From the NCBI RefSeq assembly GCF_003284585.1, contig NZ_QKRX01000004.1:248001-312000 (forward strand): a stretch of DNA of 64,000 nucleotides, read 5' to 3'. Of this stretch, positions 46,919-57,530 are shown one piece after another; positions within the stretch are counted from its first letter, which is position 1, and each line of letters starts with the position of its first letter. The notes beneath the pieces were generated by a model, which searched no databases, was not told the DNA's origin, and saw nothing but the letters and a program-made list of their open reading frames with translations. Source of the DNA: Nitrincola tibetensis. GTDB lineage: Bacteria > Pseudomonadota > Gammaproteobacteria > Pseudomonadales > Balneatricaceae. Both the position numbers and the translations under genes were made by a program.

Positions 46919-47803
46919 ATGAGCTCAACAGATACAACACAAAAACCGATTGTCACGACGTTCTTTGATGAACCCACCAATACCTTCAGCTACGTTGTAA
47001 AAGACCCAAACTCAAATACCTGTGCCATTATCGACTCCGTTCTAGATTTTGACTATGCATCCGGTCGTACGGATGTACGCTCGGCAGATGCCATTATTGA
47101 ACACATACGTCATGAAGGCTTAAACGTTGAGTGGATTTTGGAAACACATGTCCATGCCGACCACCTATCAGCGGCCCCTTACCTGCATGAGCATCTAGGT
47201 GGCAAAACGGGCATTGGTGGAAAAATCGTCGATGTACAAACGATCTTTGGCAAAGCCTTTAATGCTGGAACCGAATTTGCTCGCGATGGCAGTCAATTCG
47301 ACCAACTTTTTGAGGAGGGTGACCGCTTTACCATTGGTAAAATAGAAGGCTATGTATTGCATACCCCAGGCCATACGCCTGCCTGCTTAACCTATGTGAT
47401 TGGTGATAGTGCCTTTGTTGGGGATACACTTTTCATGCCCGATTACGGAACGGCGCGCTGCGATTTTCCGGGTGGAGATGCACGCACTTTGTTTCGTTCG
47501 ATACAAAAGGTTTTAAGCCTTCCACAAGACACTCGTTTATTTTTGTGTCACGACTACAAGGCACCAGGACGTGATCACTATGAACATGAAACCACTGTAG
47601 CTGCTCAACTGGCAGCGAACATTCATGTTCATCAGGGCATCTCAGAAGACGAGTTCGTCACCATGCGGACCACGCGCGATGCTCAACTTGAGATGCCAAG
47701 ACTGATATTGCCTTCGGTACAGGTCAATATGCGTGGAGGCAAAATGCCACCTGCAGAAGATAACGGGCAAACTTACTTAAAAATACCGATTAATCTTTTC
47801 TAA
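46919..47803 (+). CDS. Metallo-beta-lactamase-fold persulfide dioxygenase-like protein (Blh/ETHE1 group)
   Basis: About 294 residues. The mononuclear-iron site of the ETHE1/Blh group is visible: ETHVHADHLSAA (HxHxDH), TPGHTPACLTYV, FVGDTLFMPDYGTARCDFPGGDA and LFLCHDY. The PDYGTARCDF segment is the beta-lactamase hydrolase-like (Blh, type III persulfide dioxygenase) version. It would oxidise glutathione persulfide to sulfite. ATG 46919 has AGAGG six bases upstream; ATG 46916 is possible. It follows cydABX and precedes a SulP transporter, fitting sulfide detoxification. Confidence 0.88.
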   Translation: MSSTDTTQKPIVTTFFDEPTNTFSYVVKDPNSNTCAIIDSVLDFDYASGRTDVRSADAIIEHIRHEGLNVEWILETHVHADHLSAAPYLHEHLGGKTGIGGKIVDVQTIFGKAFNAGTEFARDGSQFDQLFEEGDRFTIGKIEGYVLHTPGHTPACLTYVIGDSAFVGDTLFMPDYGTARCDFPGGDARTLFRSIQKVLSLPQDTRLFLCHDYKAPGRDHYEHETTVAAQLAANIHVHQGISEDEFVTMRTTRDAQLEMPRLILPSVQVNMRGGKMPPAEDNGQTYLKIPINLF

Positions 47804-47851
47804 TTCACAGGAGTTTTTTTCTATCCCTGATCGTCACACTAGGATGACACC

Positions 47852-49558
47852 ATGAACCTTAAGCGCTTTTTTCCCATTACTGAATGGCTGCCTCAGTATC
47901 GGCTAGACACCCTAAATCAAGACATGCTGGCAGCTGTTATTGTGACGATCATGTTAATTCCTCAATCACTGGCCTATGCCATGCTGGCAGGCTTACCCCC
48001 AGAGGTCGGCCTATATGCCAGCATTGCCCCTTTAATTTTATACGCTGTATTTGGCAGCAGCCGAACACTTGCCGTCGGCCCTGTTGCTGTGATTTCGCTC
48101 ATGACCGCCGTCGCGGCCGGGCAATTAGCACAGCAAGGCACACCCGAATACATTGGTGCAGTCTTAATCCTCACACTACTTTCAGGTCTCATGCTAACGC
48201 TGATGGGACTTCTTAGGCTTGGATTTTTAGCTAATTTTTTGAGCCATCCCGTCATTTCCGGCTTTATCACAGCCTCAGGCATTATTATTGCCGCCAGTCA
48301 GCTAAAGCACTTATTTGGCGTTCAAATTTCAGGCCATCATCTACCCGAACTACTGATGTCACTCATACACGAAATCCAGCACACAAACACCCCCACGCTG
48401 TTACTCGGTCTGGCTAGTTTGCTCTTTTTGTATGCAACCCGCGCAGGGCTTCAATCGCTACTCGTTAAGATAGGGCTGAATCATTACCTAGCTGGCATGC
48501 TCACTAAAACGGCTCCCATTTTAGCGGTGGTGATCACTACTTGGATAACTTTTCATTACCGTTTGGATCTGCAGGGTGTTGCTGTGGTTGGCCAAATTCC
48601 ATCTGGACTTCCATCACTGAGTCTGCCCTCAATCGACCCGGGAATGTGGCAGCAGCTTTGGATGGGGGCACTGTTGATCAGCTTGGTTGGATTTGTCGAG
48701 TCGGTATCGGTTGGGCAAACATTAGCTGCAAAACGACGTCAACGGATTGATCCAGACCAAGAATTAATTGGATTAGGTGCTTCAAATTTAGGAGCGGCAA
48801 TCAGCTCAGGAATGCCTGTCACGGGTGGCTTTTCGCGCTCAGTGGTTAACTTCGATGCAGGCGCGCAAACACCTGCAGCGGGAGCATTTACCGCCTTGGG
48901 AATTATTTTTGCGACCCTCTGGTTAACGCCGTTGATTGCCTATCTACCCTTGGCGACTTTAGCAGCGACGATTATTGTTGCTGTCTTGTCCTTAGTCGAT
49001 TTCAAAGCCATTTTGCACACGTATCATTACTCGGGGAGTGATTTTTCCGCTATGCTCGCCACTATCCTTGTCACCTTAGGTGCAGGCGTTGAGGCTGGCA
49101 TTATTGTCGGTGTCCTACTCTCAATTCTCATTCATTTATACCGCACCAGCCGTCCACACAGTGCGATTATTGGGCGTGTTTCTGGAACAGAACATTTCAG
49201 AAACATTGATCGCCATAGTGTCGAAACCAATCCTGGCATTGCGATTCTAAGAGTTGATGAAAGCCTTTATTTTGCCAATGCCCGCTATCTTGAGGATAGG
49301 GTTGCGGCACTTGTTAAGCATCAGTCTGAACTCAAGCATCTGGTTTTAGCCTGCCAAGCGATTAATCATATTGATGCTTCTGCTTTAGAAAGCTTAGAGA
49401 CGATTAACGAGCGACTCAAGGAGGCCGATATTTGCTTACACTTTGCTGAAATAAAGGGCCCTGTTATGGACAGGCTCAACAATGTAAAGTTTTTTGACCA
49501 TATTAATGGTCGAGTCTTTTTAAGCACCTTCGATGCATGGAAATACCTCACTCATTAA
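47852..49558 (+). CDS. SulP family inorganic anion transporter with STAS domain
   Basis: 568-residue permease: the SulP opening DMLAAVIVTIMLIPQSLAYAMLAGLPPEVGLYAS is clear, with about fourteen membrane segments, the SGMPVTGGFSRSVVNF motif, and a C-terminal STAS domain (residues about 440-560). SulP proteins carry sulfate, bicarbonate, or other anions. Lying 48 bases after the persulfide dioxygenase-like gene, it may export or import sulfite/sulfate. Bicarbonate transport is the main alternative. Confidence 0.88.
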   Translation: MNLKRFFPITEWLPQYRLDTLNQDMLAAVIVTIMLIPQSLAYAMLAGLPPEVGLYASIAPLILYAVFGSSRTLAVGPVAVISLMTAVAAGQLAQQGTPEYIGAVLILTLLSGLMLTLMGLLRLGFLANFLSHPVISGFITASGIIIAASQLKHLFGVQISGHHLPELLMSLIHEIQHTNTPTLLLGLASLLFLYATRAGLQSLLVKIGLNHYLAGMLTKTAPILAVVITTWITFHYRLDLQGVAVVGQIPSGLPSLSLPSIDPGMWQQLWMGALLISLVGFVESVSVGQTLAAKRRQRIDPDQELIGLGASNLGAAISSGMPVTGGFSRSVVNFDAGAQTPAAGAFTALGIIFATLWLTPLIAYLPLATLAATIIVAVLSLVDFKAILHTYHYSGSDFSAMLATILVTLGAGVEAGIIVGVLLSILIHLYRTSRPHSAIIGRVSGTEHFRNIDRHSVETNPGIAILRVDESLYFANARYLEDRVAALVKHQSELKHLVLACQAINHIDASALESLETINERLKEADICLHFAEIKGPVMDRLNNVKFFDHINGRVFLSTFDAWKYLTH

Positions 49559-49602
49559 GATCACTCATTAAGACCAGAACCTAAGCAGCGCACCCCTTCA
49601 CG

Positions 49603-49633
49603 CAAAAAAAAGCCCACAGGATGATATGTGGGC
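49603..49633 (-). terminator. Rho-independent terminator of the 41-residue gene
   Basis: On the minus strand GCCCACA and TGTGGGC pair (7 base pairs) and are followed by eight Ts, 48 bases after the stop of the small membrane-protein gene. It confirms that this gene is transcribed leftward. Confidence 0.85.
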
Positions 49634-49680
49634 GCTGCAAAATGGGTGAGATAACAAGAGCTGAAGCAAAAAGAATTAGA

Positions 49681-49806
49681 TCATGTCAGTAACACACTGA
49701 TTTGAACAATCAGAGGTAAAATCGCGACCAAAAACCCGCCGACGATTAGAGCAATCGAGGGATAGAGTCCAAGGGTTTCATACGCTTCTTGAGTTAAGTG
49801 GGCCAT
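49681..49806 (-). CDS. 41-residue single-pass membrane protein
   Basis: A short frame with AGGAGAG seven bases before its ATG encodes MAHLTQEAYETLGLYPS followed by a hydrophobic helix (IALIVGGFLVAILPLIVQISVLL) and ends in Thr. The ribosome-binding site and a strong terminator downstream make it a real small gene rather than chance. It lies on the opposite strand between SulP and the sulfate-binding protein gene. The function is unknown; small helices of this kind often tune a transporter or oxidase. Confidence 0.7.
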   Translation of the reverse strand: MAHLTQEAYETLGLYPSIALIVGGFLVAILPLIVQISVLLT

Positions 49807-50166
49807 ATGCTCTCTCCTTTGAGTAATTAGAACTTACTTATATATTGCATAATGGGTGCCAAGTTTTAGCTCACAGAAAAATAAAATAACCTATTGATTA
49901 ATAAATAATTTTATCAAGTATAACTTCAATTCATAAAAAGGAGAGGAATGTCACAAGCGGCTTAAGTCAAAAATGACATATTCTCTACAAAATTTGTCAC
50001 TTGATGTCAGTGTGAGTGAGCCTCAATCGTCTGAATTAGACCAGTATCTACATAAAACTCCACCAATATATTCTATAAAGAAATAAAGATTTAACTTTTA
50101 ATTCTTTTTAAATATAAAAACAATGCCGTATGCTTGCCGTTGTCTGCAATCAAGGAAATTACGGCA
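49807..50166. other. Regulatory region upstream of sulfate-binding protein gene
   Basis: 360 bases without a gene other than the promoters for the small membrane protein and the sulfate-binding protein. It contains TGTCAC (49949), TGACAT (49974), AATTTGTCACTT (49991-50002) and ATGTCAG (50004); the 12-mer is identical to one in the fisR-cydA region at 43685-43696. Confidence 0.5.
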
Positions 50167-51234
50167 ATGAACTCTATTAAAAAACACTGGCTGATTCGCC
50201 TGCTCAGTATGATCAGCCTGACATTTTTATTCTCAACGACGCTCTTAGCAAAAGATCTTGAAATCCTTAATGTATCTTACGATCCAACTCGAGAGTTCTA
50301 TCAAGAGTTTAATAATGCATTTAAGGAGTACTGGGAAGCGGAGCACGAACAAACCGTCAATATCCGTATGTCTCACGGTGGTTCAGGGCGTCAGGCATTA
50401 TCAGTCATGCAAGGCTTGGCGGCTGATATCGTGACCTTAGCACTCGCCTACGACATTGATATGATTGCTGAACGAACGTCTCGTTTAGAGACAGACTGGC
50501 AGGCTAAGCTCCCCTTAGCTTCGTCACCCTATACTTCAACGATTGTTTTTCTAGTCAGAAAAGGCAACCCTAAGAATATTCACGATTGGTCTGACCTAGT
50601 ACGCGACGACATTGCCGTGATTTCTCCTAACCCGAAAACATCGGGTGGCGCACGCTGGAATTATTTGGCTGCTTGGGGATTCGCCTATATTGATGCGCTG
50701 CAGGGCTTAGACAAAATATCCAGTGCTGACGCATCCGAACAGGCACAAGCGCACGCAAAAGCACAAAGCTTTGTGCAACAGCTATTCCGGAATGTTACGG
50801 TCATGGATACAGGTGCTAGAGCATCCAGCAATAGTTTTATTGAGCGCGGCATGGGGGATGTGTTGATTGCATGGGAAAACGAAGCACTCATGGCACTCAA
50901 CGCTTTTGAAAGCCATGGCTTTGAGCTAATCGTCCCTTCAGTTTCTATTCAAGCAGAACCGCCCGTTGCCGCAGTTACGGCCAATAATGAACGTAAGGGC
51001 AATCATCAAGTCGTTAACGAATACTTAAACTACCTTTACTCACCTGTTGGACAAGCAATTGCTGCCAAGTACTATTTTCGACCTCAGTATCAAGAACATG
51101 CCGATGAAAAAGATTTAGCAGCCTTCCAAGCAATAGAGCTCTTTAGACTCGATGATATTTTCGGCAATTGGAAAGAAGTCCAGGACACGCATTTTAGCAA
51201 TGACGGTATTTTTGACCAAATCACTCGACGCTAA
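50167..51234 (+). CDS. Sulfate/thiosulfate ABC transporter substrate-binding protein
   Basis: 355-residue periplasmic protein of the Sbp/CysP family, with a signal peptide ending near LLAKD and the family blocks LNVSYDPTREFYQEFN, MSHGGSGRQALSVMQGLAADIVTLA and SPNPKTSGGARWNYLAAW, which line the sulfate pocket. No cysT, cysW or cysA gene is within the window, so it is an orphan or works with a distant permease. ATG 50167 has AAGGA upstream and fits the signal peptide; an in-frame TTG at 50134 is unlikely. Confidence 0.92.
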   Translation: MNSIKKHWLIRLLSMISLTFLFSTTLLAKDLEILNVSYDPTREFYQEFNNAFKEYWEAEHEQTVNIRMSHGGSGRQALSVMQGLAADIVTLALAYDIDMIAERTSRLETDWQAKLPLASSPYTSTIVFLVRKGNPKNIHDWSDLVRDDIAVISPNPKTSGGARWNYLAAWGFAYIDALQGLDKISSADASEQAQAHAKAQSFVQQLFRNVTVMDTGARASSNSFIERGMGDVLIAWENEALMALNAFESHGFELIVPSVSIQAEPPVAAVTANNERKGNHQVVNEYLNYLYSPVGQAIAAKYYFRPQYQEHADEKDLAAFQAIELFRLDDIFGNWKEVQDTHFSNDGIFDQITRR

Positions 51235-51245
51235 TATTAATCTAG

Positions 51246-51271
51246 GGCGAGTCTGCTACGACTCGCCTTTT
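51246..51271. terminator. Hairpin terminator between convergent genes
   Basis: GGCGAGTC and GACTCGCC form an 8-base-pair stem with a 6-base loop and TTTT on the plus strand; it overlaps the last codons of the hydrolase gene. Confidence 0.8.
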
Positions 51272-52071
51272 AATTCATCATGTAAGATCTGAGTAAGGCA
51301 GTGGCGCGTTACATCAGGGTGTTCAAGTGGGAACATATGCCCTCCCGGTACATGATAACAGTCAAATCCCTTCTTCTTTAGCTTAGCGATGCGAGCATCC
51401 GTCATTAGATCACTCTCTTCGCCACGTACAATCGCGACGGGTACTTTGATCTTGCGGTGGCTGCGACTCAAATGATCCGCTAAATGGCGAAAGATCTCGA
51501 TTTCAACATCGGGTTCAAACCTAAGACGTATTCCCCCATTTGGATCAGGCTCCGTCCCGAAGGCAACATAATCCTTTAACGCTTGGGGATGAAATTTCTT
51601 AAAAAGACGCTTTTGCCCAAAATATGCCTCCGCAGCAGCCACATCAGGCCAATGACTGCGCCGTCCTCGTGTAATGCCTGCAGGTGTCACCTTATCAATA
51701 AACCCTAAGCGTTTAGCGAGTTTTAAGCCAAGACTATCCCACCCCATCATTAAGGGAGGATCGAGCAACACCACACGCTTAAAGCGACCAGGCGCTTTCA
51801 GTGCGGCCATATAGGTAACAACGGAACCTAATGAATGGCCAACACCAATCACTGGCTGATCACCAAAGGCCTCGTTAAAATGGAACAACAACTCATCAAC
51901 GAGATTTTGCCAATTATGATTCACGGGATAATCTGGATGATGGCCTAATTTGTCGAGTACGTGAATATCCCAATCCGAACGCATCGGATCAAGCAACACA
52001 CGATACGAGCCTCCAGGAAAACCATTTGCATGGGCAAAATGAAGAGGGGGACGCTTCAAAATCGAATTCAT
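51256..52071 (-). CDS. Alpha/beta-fold hydrolase
   Basis: 271 residues. The nucleophile elbow GVGHSLGSV and the C-terminal catalytic His in VPGGHMFPLEHP are present, with an acid likely in the VRGEESDLMTDARI stretch. The HANGFPGGSYRVLLDPMRSDW oxyanion-hole region is typical of this gammaproteobacterial group. The substrate is unknown (an esterase or acyl hydrolase). It is downstream of the merR-family gene but probably separately expressed. Confidence 0.85.
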   Translation of the reverse strand: MNSILKRPPLHFAHANGFPGGSYRVLLDPMRSDWDIHVLDKLGHHPDYPVNHNWQNLVDELLFHFNEAFGDQPVIGVGHSLGSVVTYMAALKAPGRFKRVVLLDPPLMMGWDSLGLKLAKRLGFIDKVTPAGITRGRRSHWPDVAAAEAYFGQKRLFKKFHPQALKDYVAFGTEPDPNGGIRLRFEPDVEIEIFRHLADHLSRSHRKIKVPVAIVRGEESDLMTDARIAKLKKKGFDCYHVPGGHMFPLEHPDVTRHCLTQILHDELKGES

Positions 52072-52105
52072 ATGAGCCTCAACCTTGAGTCGATGAAAAG
52101 ATCAC

Positions 52106-52468
52106 CTATTTATGAGATTTAAGAATTTTGAGAATATCATCCAACTCATTGATGGTTTGACGAATTAGCTGCTGATAGCGTGCTGAGTCATCGCCAGCGA
52201 CTTCACCCGTCAACCACTGGCGTGCGCCAGTAATGGTAAACCCCTGTTCGTACAACAAGCTACGTATTTGGCGGATAAGCAATAAATCTTGACGTTGATA
52301 ATAACGACGATTATTGCGCTTTATGGGCTGTATCTGTTTAAACTCCTGCTCCCAATAACGCAATACATGTGGCTTGAGGTCGCAGAGTTCTGCGGCCTCG
52401 CCAATTGTAAAATAGCGTTTACTCGGGATAGGGTCCAGATCAGGACTCTTCTCTCCGTGCTCCTGCAT
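52106..52468 (-). CDS. MerR family transcriptional regulator (ihfA-linked)
   Basis: About 120 residues with the MerR winged helix-turn-helix ([26 protein letters not shown], then [19 protein letters not shown]) and a short coiled coil. There is no effector domain and no metal-binding cysteine, as usual for the MerR gene that follows ihfA in pseudomonads and relatives. It overlaps the end of ihfA by 29 bases. A GTG at 52480 with a closer AGGAG is an alternative start. Confidence 0.88.
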   Translation of the reverse strand: MQEHGEKSPDLDPIPSKRYFTIGEAAELCDLKPHVLRYWEQEFKQIQPIKRNNRRYYQRQDLLLIRQIRSLLYEQGFTITGARQWLTGEVAGDDSARYQQLIRQTINELDDILKILKSHK

Positions 52469-52751
52469 AGGTATCCACACGCTCCTTTAATTTCTGACCT
52501 GGACGGAACGTCACTACCCGCCGTGCAGAGATCGGAACCTCCTCCCCTGTTTTAGGATTACGGCCAGGTCGCTGACGCTTATCCCGCAAGTCAAAATTTC
52601 CGAAGCCAGAGAGCTTAACCTGCTCATTTGACGCCAGACATTCACGGATTTCATTAAAAAAAGATTCGACCATCTCTTTTGCTTCACGCTTATTGAGACC
52701 CAGTTCTTCAAATAACCTTTCGGCCATTTCAGCTTTTGTCAAAGAGCCCAT
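52440..52751 (-). CDS. ihfA: Integration host factor subunit alpha
   Basis: 103-residue HU-family DNA-bending protein. [57 protein letters not shown] and [17 protein letters not shown] match IHF alpha, including the proline-tipped arm. It acts as a heterodimer with IhfB. ATG 52751 has AGGGTG upstream. It lies 16 bases after pheT in the classic pheST-ihfA arrangement and could also assist the sigma-54 promoter near 43.8 kb. Confidence 0.95.
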   Translation of the reverse strand: MGSLTKAEMAERLFEELGLNKREAKEMVESFFNEIRECLASNEQVKLSGFGNFDLRDKRQRPGRNPKTGEEVPISARRVVTFRPGQKLKERVDTYAGARREES

Positions 52752-52767
52752 GACGTTCACCCTGTCT

Positions 52768-55146
52768 TTAATCTCTTAACGAGGCTCCGCATTCTTGACT
52801 GAGTGCAGAGACAACGGCATTAACACTGTTGTTTATTTCTTCATCAGTAAGAGTGCGCGAAGGATGCTGCCAGGTCAAGCCCAAAGCAAGACTTTTTCTT
52901 CCTGCTTCAATACCTTGGCCCTGATACATATCAAAAAGGCGTATATTTTTGAGAAATTCACCTGCTGTTTTAGCAACAACGGCTTTGACCGCTGAGAAGC
53001 TGACTGATTGATCAACAACTAGAGACAAATCACGTCGCATTTCAGGGAACTTCGATAAAGCCGAGTAACGCGATAAACGTCCACTCAATGCAGCCTCTAG
53101 GTCTATCTCAAACAAGAATACCGATGAGGATAAATCAAGCTCATGCACCAGTTGAGGATGAAGAGCACCGATAAAACCAATCACTTGACCAGCCAGTTCG
53201 ATAGCCGCTGTTTGACCTGGGTGCAAAGCGGGATGCTTAGAAGCAACAAATGCAAACTCAGATCCCTGCCCGCCTAACCCCAGCAGAGACTCGACATCGC
53301 CTTTTAAATCAAAAAAGTCGACCTTGTCCTTGCCAGCAGTCCACCCTTCAGCATCACGATTGCCGGTAATAACCCCTGCAACCACGTTCTGCTGCTCCAA
53401 GCCAGAGTCGGATGAGATAAACCTTTGCCCCGTCTCAAACATGCGTATCCGCGTTTGTTGACGGTTTTGATTATAGAGCACTGCTTTAATCAATCCTGGC
53501 CATAAGGTTGTCCGCATCACCGCCATTTCAGCTGAAATGGGATTTGCCAACGCCAAGGGTTCATTCTCAGGATCAAACTGCTTAGCAAGACCTATTTCAA
53601 TAAAGCTATAGGTTATGGCTTCCTGATAGCCACGACTGATTAAATGTTCACGTAAACGGCTCACAGCCACTTTCGCTTCAGGAATCGGCGGTAAAGGCAA
53701 TTGCGCAACAGGTGTTCTGACAGGCAAATTATCATAGCCATACACACGGGCTATTTCTTCAATCAAATCCACTTCGAGCGTAATATCAAATCGGTAAGAA
53801 GGGACGCTTACACTCCACTCACGCTCAACATCGGATGTTAACGTCATGCCTAAGCGCGCTAGAATATCTTCGATAACATTAGCAGGCATTGCCATCGCTA
53901 ACATTGCATCCACGCGGTCATGCCGCAGGCGAACCACAGGCTGTAGCGGCAAGTGCTCAACTGACACCGCCTCAATAACAGGACCTGGCTGCCCTCCGAC
54001 GATATCAAGCAACAATTGCGTTGCACGCTCAATCGCTCTAACCTGCTGCTGCCAGTCTACCCCTCGCTCAAAGCGGTGAGAGGAGTCCGTGTGCAGCCCG
54101 TAATTGCGTGCCCGTCCCACGATTGACAAAGGTTGAAAAAATGCACTTTCCAAGAAGATATCAGTGGTTGTTTCTGTAACACTGCTAGACTCACCGCCCA
54201 TGATACCCGCAATTGCAAGCGCGCCTTTATCATCCGCAATCACTAGGGTATCGTCATTTAAAGTGGCATCAGAACCATCCAGCAATCGAATCGTTTCACC
54301 TTGCTCTGCTTTTCTAACCAGAATACGGCCTTCCAGTTTATTCAAGTCAAAGGCATGCATAGGCTGCCCTAACTCTAAAAGCACATAGTTGGTAACATCA
54401 ACCACTGGATCAATGCAGCGAATGCCTGAACGCGCTAACTTGGACGCCATCCAAGCGGGAGTCGTGGCTTGCGGATTGATCCCGCGCAACACTCGCCCTA
54501 CGTAACGAGGGCAGTCCTCTGGCGACACCAGCTCAACTGGAAAGACTTCATCTGATTGTGCAGGAATCGCAGGGATGTCTAGCGTCTTAACGGGCAACTG
54601 ATTTAACACACCGACTTCACGCGCCATACCCACAAGGCTTAAACAGTCACCACGGTTCGGCGTTAGATCCACATCAATGATCTGATCGTCCAGATTTAAG
54701 TAATCTCTTAAATTCAGCCCTAAGGGTGCATCCTCCGGTAACTCCATGATGCCTGCGTGATCGTCCGAAAGACCTAGCTCGTCTTCTGCACATAGCATTC
54801 CGAAGGATTCAACTTGACGCAATTTAGCCGCTTTGATTTTGAAATCACCCGGCAGGCAGGCACCGACACGTGCCAAGGCTGTTTTAAGACCCGCTCGTGC
54901 ATTGGCTGCACCACAGACAATCTGCCAAGTGTCTGCACCATCCGACACTTGGCAGACTTGTAACTTGTCAGCATTTGGATGCGGCTGGGCATCAATAATT
55001 TGCGCTACAACCACGCCAGAAAAATCACCAGCCACACCAATAACATCGTCGACTTCTAAACCAGCCAAACTAAGTTGATCTGAAAGTGCCTGAGTATCCA
55101 AACTTGGATTAACCCACTCACGTAACCACTGTTCACTAAATTTCAT
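52768..55146 (-). CDS. pheT: Phenylalanine-tRNA ligase beta subunit
   Basis: 792-residue beta subunit of the alpha2-beta2 enzyme. It starts with the N-terminal [15 protein letters not shown], an EMAP-II-like tRNA-binding domain ([23 protein letters not shown]), B3/4 editing and B5 domains ([18 protein letters not shown]), and ends in a ferredoxin-like anticodon-binding domain. The length is normal. It is 48 bases downstream of pheS. Confidence 0.97.
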   Translation of the reverse strand: MKFSEQWLREWVNPSLDTQALSDQLSLAGLEVDDVIGVAGDFSGVVVAQIIDAQPHPNADKLQVCQVSDGADTWQIVCGAANARAGLKTALARVGACLPGDFKIKAAKLRQVESFGMLCAEDELGLSDDHAGIMELPEDAPLGLNLRDYLNLDDQIIDVDLTPNRGDCLSLVGMAREVGVLNQLPVKTLDIPAIPAQSDEVFPVELVSPEDCPRYVGRVLRGINPQATTPAWMASKLARSGIRCIDPVVDVTNYVLLELGQPMHAFDLNKLEGRILVRKAEQGETIRLLDGSDATLNDDTLVIADDKGALAIAGIMGGESSSVTETTTDIFLESAFFQPLSIVGRARNYGLHTDSSHRFERGVDWQQQVRAIERATQLLLDIVGGQPGPVIEAVSVEHLPLQPVVRLRHDRVDAMLAMAMPANVIEDILARLGMTLTSDVEREWSVSVPSYRFDITLEVDLIEEIARVYGYDNLPVRTPVAQLPLPPIPEAKVAVSRLREHLISRGYQEAITYSFIEIGLAKQFDPENEPLALANPISAEMAVMRTTLWPGLIKAVLYNQNRQQTRIRMFETGQRFISSDSGLEQQNVVAGVITGNRDAEGWTAGKDKVDFFDLKGDVESLLGLGGQGSEFAFVASKHPALHPGQTAAIELAGQVIGFIGALHPQLVHELDLSSSVFLFEIDLEAALSGRLSRYSALSKFPEMRRDLSLVVDQSVSFSAVKAVVAKTAGEFLKNIRLFDMYQGQGIEAGRKSLALGLTWQHPSRTLTDEEINNSVNAVVSALSQECGASLRD

Positions 55147-55194
55147 GCGGATGTCCTGAATAATTCTGTGTAAATGACTAAGGTGTTAGGGTGA

Positions 55195-56178
<984 letters not shown>

Positions 56179-56198
56179 TTAGGAGTGCTCCAATTACA

Positions 56199-56228
56199 TA
56201 AAAAAAGGGAAGAGCATGCGCCCTTCCC
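56199..56228 (-). terminator. Terminator/attenuator between rplT and pheS
   Basis: On the minus strand GGGAAG pairs with CTTCCC and is followed by seven Ts, 21 bases before the pheS ATG. In E. coli pheST is attenuated at such a site through the Phe-rich PheM leader; no leader peptide is seen here. Confidence 0.7.
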
Positions 56229-56270
56229 CTATCTGAATCAGTCAGTTACCACCAATAGGCGGGTCTTGGC

Positions 56271-56627
56271 TTATGCCAATGCTGCTTTAGCTTTCTCAAC
56301 AACAGCTGCGAAAGCAACCTGCTGATGAACGGCTAAATCAGCCAGGACTTTACGGTCGATTTCAACATTGGCTTTTTTCAAGCCAGAGATGAAACGGCTG
56401 TAAGACAGACCATTGATACGGGCAGCCGCATTGATACGAGCAATCCACAACGCACGGAATTGACGCTTACGTTGACGACGGTCACGGTAAGCATATTGAC
56501 CTGCTTTGATGACCGCTTGCTTAGCAACACGGAATACACGGCTACGAGCACCGTAGTAACCCTTGGCCAGTTTCAGAATTTTTTTATGACGACGACGCGC
56601 CACAACACCACGTTTTACGCGAGGCAT
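56271..56627 (-). CDS. rplT: 50S ribosomal protein L20
   Basis: 118 residues beginning [20 protein letters not shown], the L20 signature, with the [28 protein letters not shown]-terminal domain. It binds 23S rRNA domain II and in E. coli represses its own operon. AGGAAGGAA precedes the ATG. Confidence 0.98.
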   Translation of the reverse strand: MPRVKRGVVARRRHKKILKLAKGYYGARSRVFRVAKQAVIKAGQYAYRDRRQRKRQFRALWIARINAAARINGLSYSRFISGLKKANVEIDRKVLADLAVHQQVAFAAVVEKAKAALA

Positions 56628-56672
56628 AACATTTCCTTCCTAATAAATAGCTATTTCTTAACCAATGAACGC

Positions 56673-56867
56673 TTAGAGCGTAGGCAACATACGTTTAACT
56701 AACTTCACGTCAGAAGCATGGACTTGCATCATCGGACGCAATTGACGCTTACGCTTAGTTGACTTTTTGGTCAAAATATGACTTTTATAGGCCTGCTTAT
56801 GCTTGATACCATTAGCAGTCTTTTTGAAACGCTTTGCCGCACCGCGGACAGTTTTAATCTTAGGCAT
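56673..56867 (-). CDS. rpmI: 50S ribosomal protein L35
   Basis: 64 residues, very basic, beginning [20 protein letters not shown] and ending VKRMLPTL, all typical of L35. GGAGAAG precedes the ATG. It sits between infC and rplT as in most gammaproteobacteria. Confidence 0.98.
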   Translation of the reverse strand: MPKIKTVRGAAKRFKKTANGIKHKQAYKSHILTKKSTKRKRQLRPMMQVHASDVKLVKRMLPTL

Positions 56868-56970
56868 TAATCTTCTCCACGCATTCGTTTGTTAGTCAGC
56901 CAAAACAACATACAACAAAACCCACTTGCTGAATTTATTCACTACAGCCAGCGGGCTTTATGTTATTTGA

Positions 56971-57510
56971 CTATTTCTTTTTCGGAGCCACGACCATGAT
57001 CATTTGACGGCCTTCCATCTTAGGACGCTGCTCTACAGTACCTGCATCAGCAAGATCTTGTTCGATCCGCTCAAGCAACTGCATACCTAGCTCCTGATGG
57101 GCCATTTCACGACCACGGAATCTAAGAGTAACCTTAGCCTTGTCTCCGCTTTCAAGGAAACGTATCAGGTTGCGTAGTTTTACCTGATAATCCCCTTCTT
57201 CCGTACCCGGACGGAATTTTATTTCCTTGACCTGCATCTGAGTCTGTTTTTTCTTAGCCTCATTTGCTTTTTTCTTCAGTTCGTACTGATGCTTACCATA
57301 GTCCATTATCTTACAGACAATGGGGTCAGCTTCAGAAATCTGAACTAGGTCAAGTTCAGCTTCTTGAGCCATCTCAAGCGCTTGATTGATAGCGACTACA
57401 CCAACCTGCGAACCATCAGCTCCGATTAAACGAACCTGGGTTGCACGAATATTCTCATTTATGGGTGGCAGCGGACCGCGGCTACCACGTTTAGTTTCAC
57501 GCCTGATAAT
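56971..57510 (-). CDS. infC: Translation initiation factor IF-3, AUU start codon
   Basis: 179 residues when started at ATT 57510, which lies five bases after the strong AGGAG at 57516-57520. The N-terminus then reads [29 protein letters not shown], the expected IF-3 opening, and the length equals E. coli IF-3 (180). The first ATG (57372) would remove 46 residues of the conserved N-terminal domain. In E. coli the rare AUU start lets IF-3 repress its own translation, because IF-3 rejects non-canonical starts. The gene follows thrS by 20 bases. Confidence 0.96.
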   Translation of the reverse strand: MIRRETKRGSRGPLPPINENIRATQVRLIGADGSQVGVVAINQALEMAQEAELDLVQISEADPIVCKIMDYGKHQYELKKKANEAKKKQTQMQVKEIKFRPGTEEGDYQVKLRNLIRFLESGDKAKVTLRFRGREMAHQELGMQLLERIEQDLADAGTVEQRPKMEGRQMIMVVAPKKK

Positions 57511-57530
57511 TCTATCTCCTGACGAATTTT

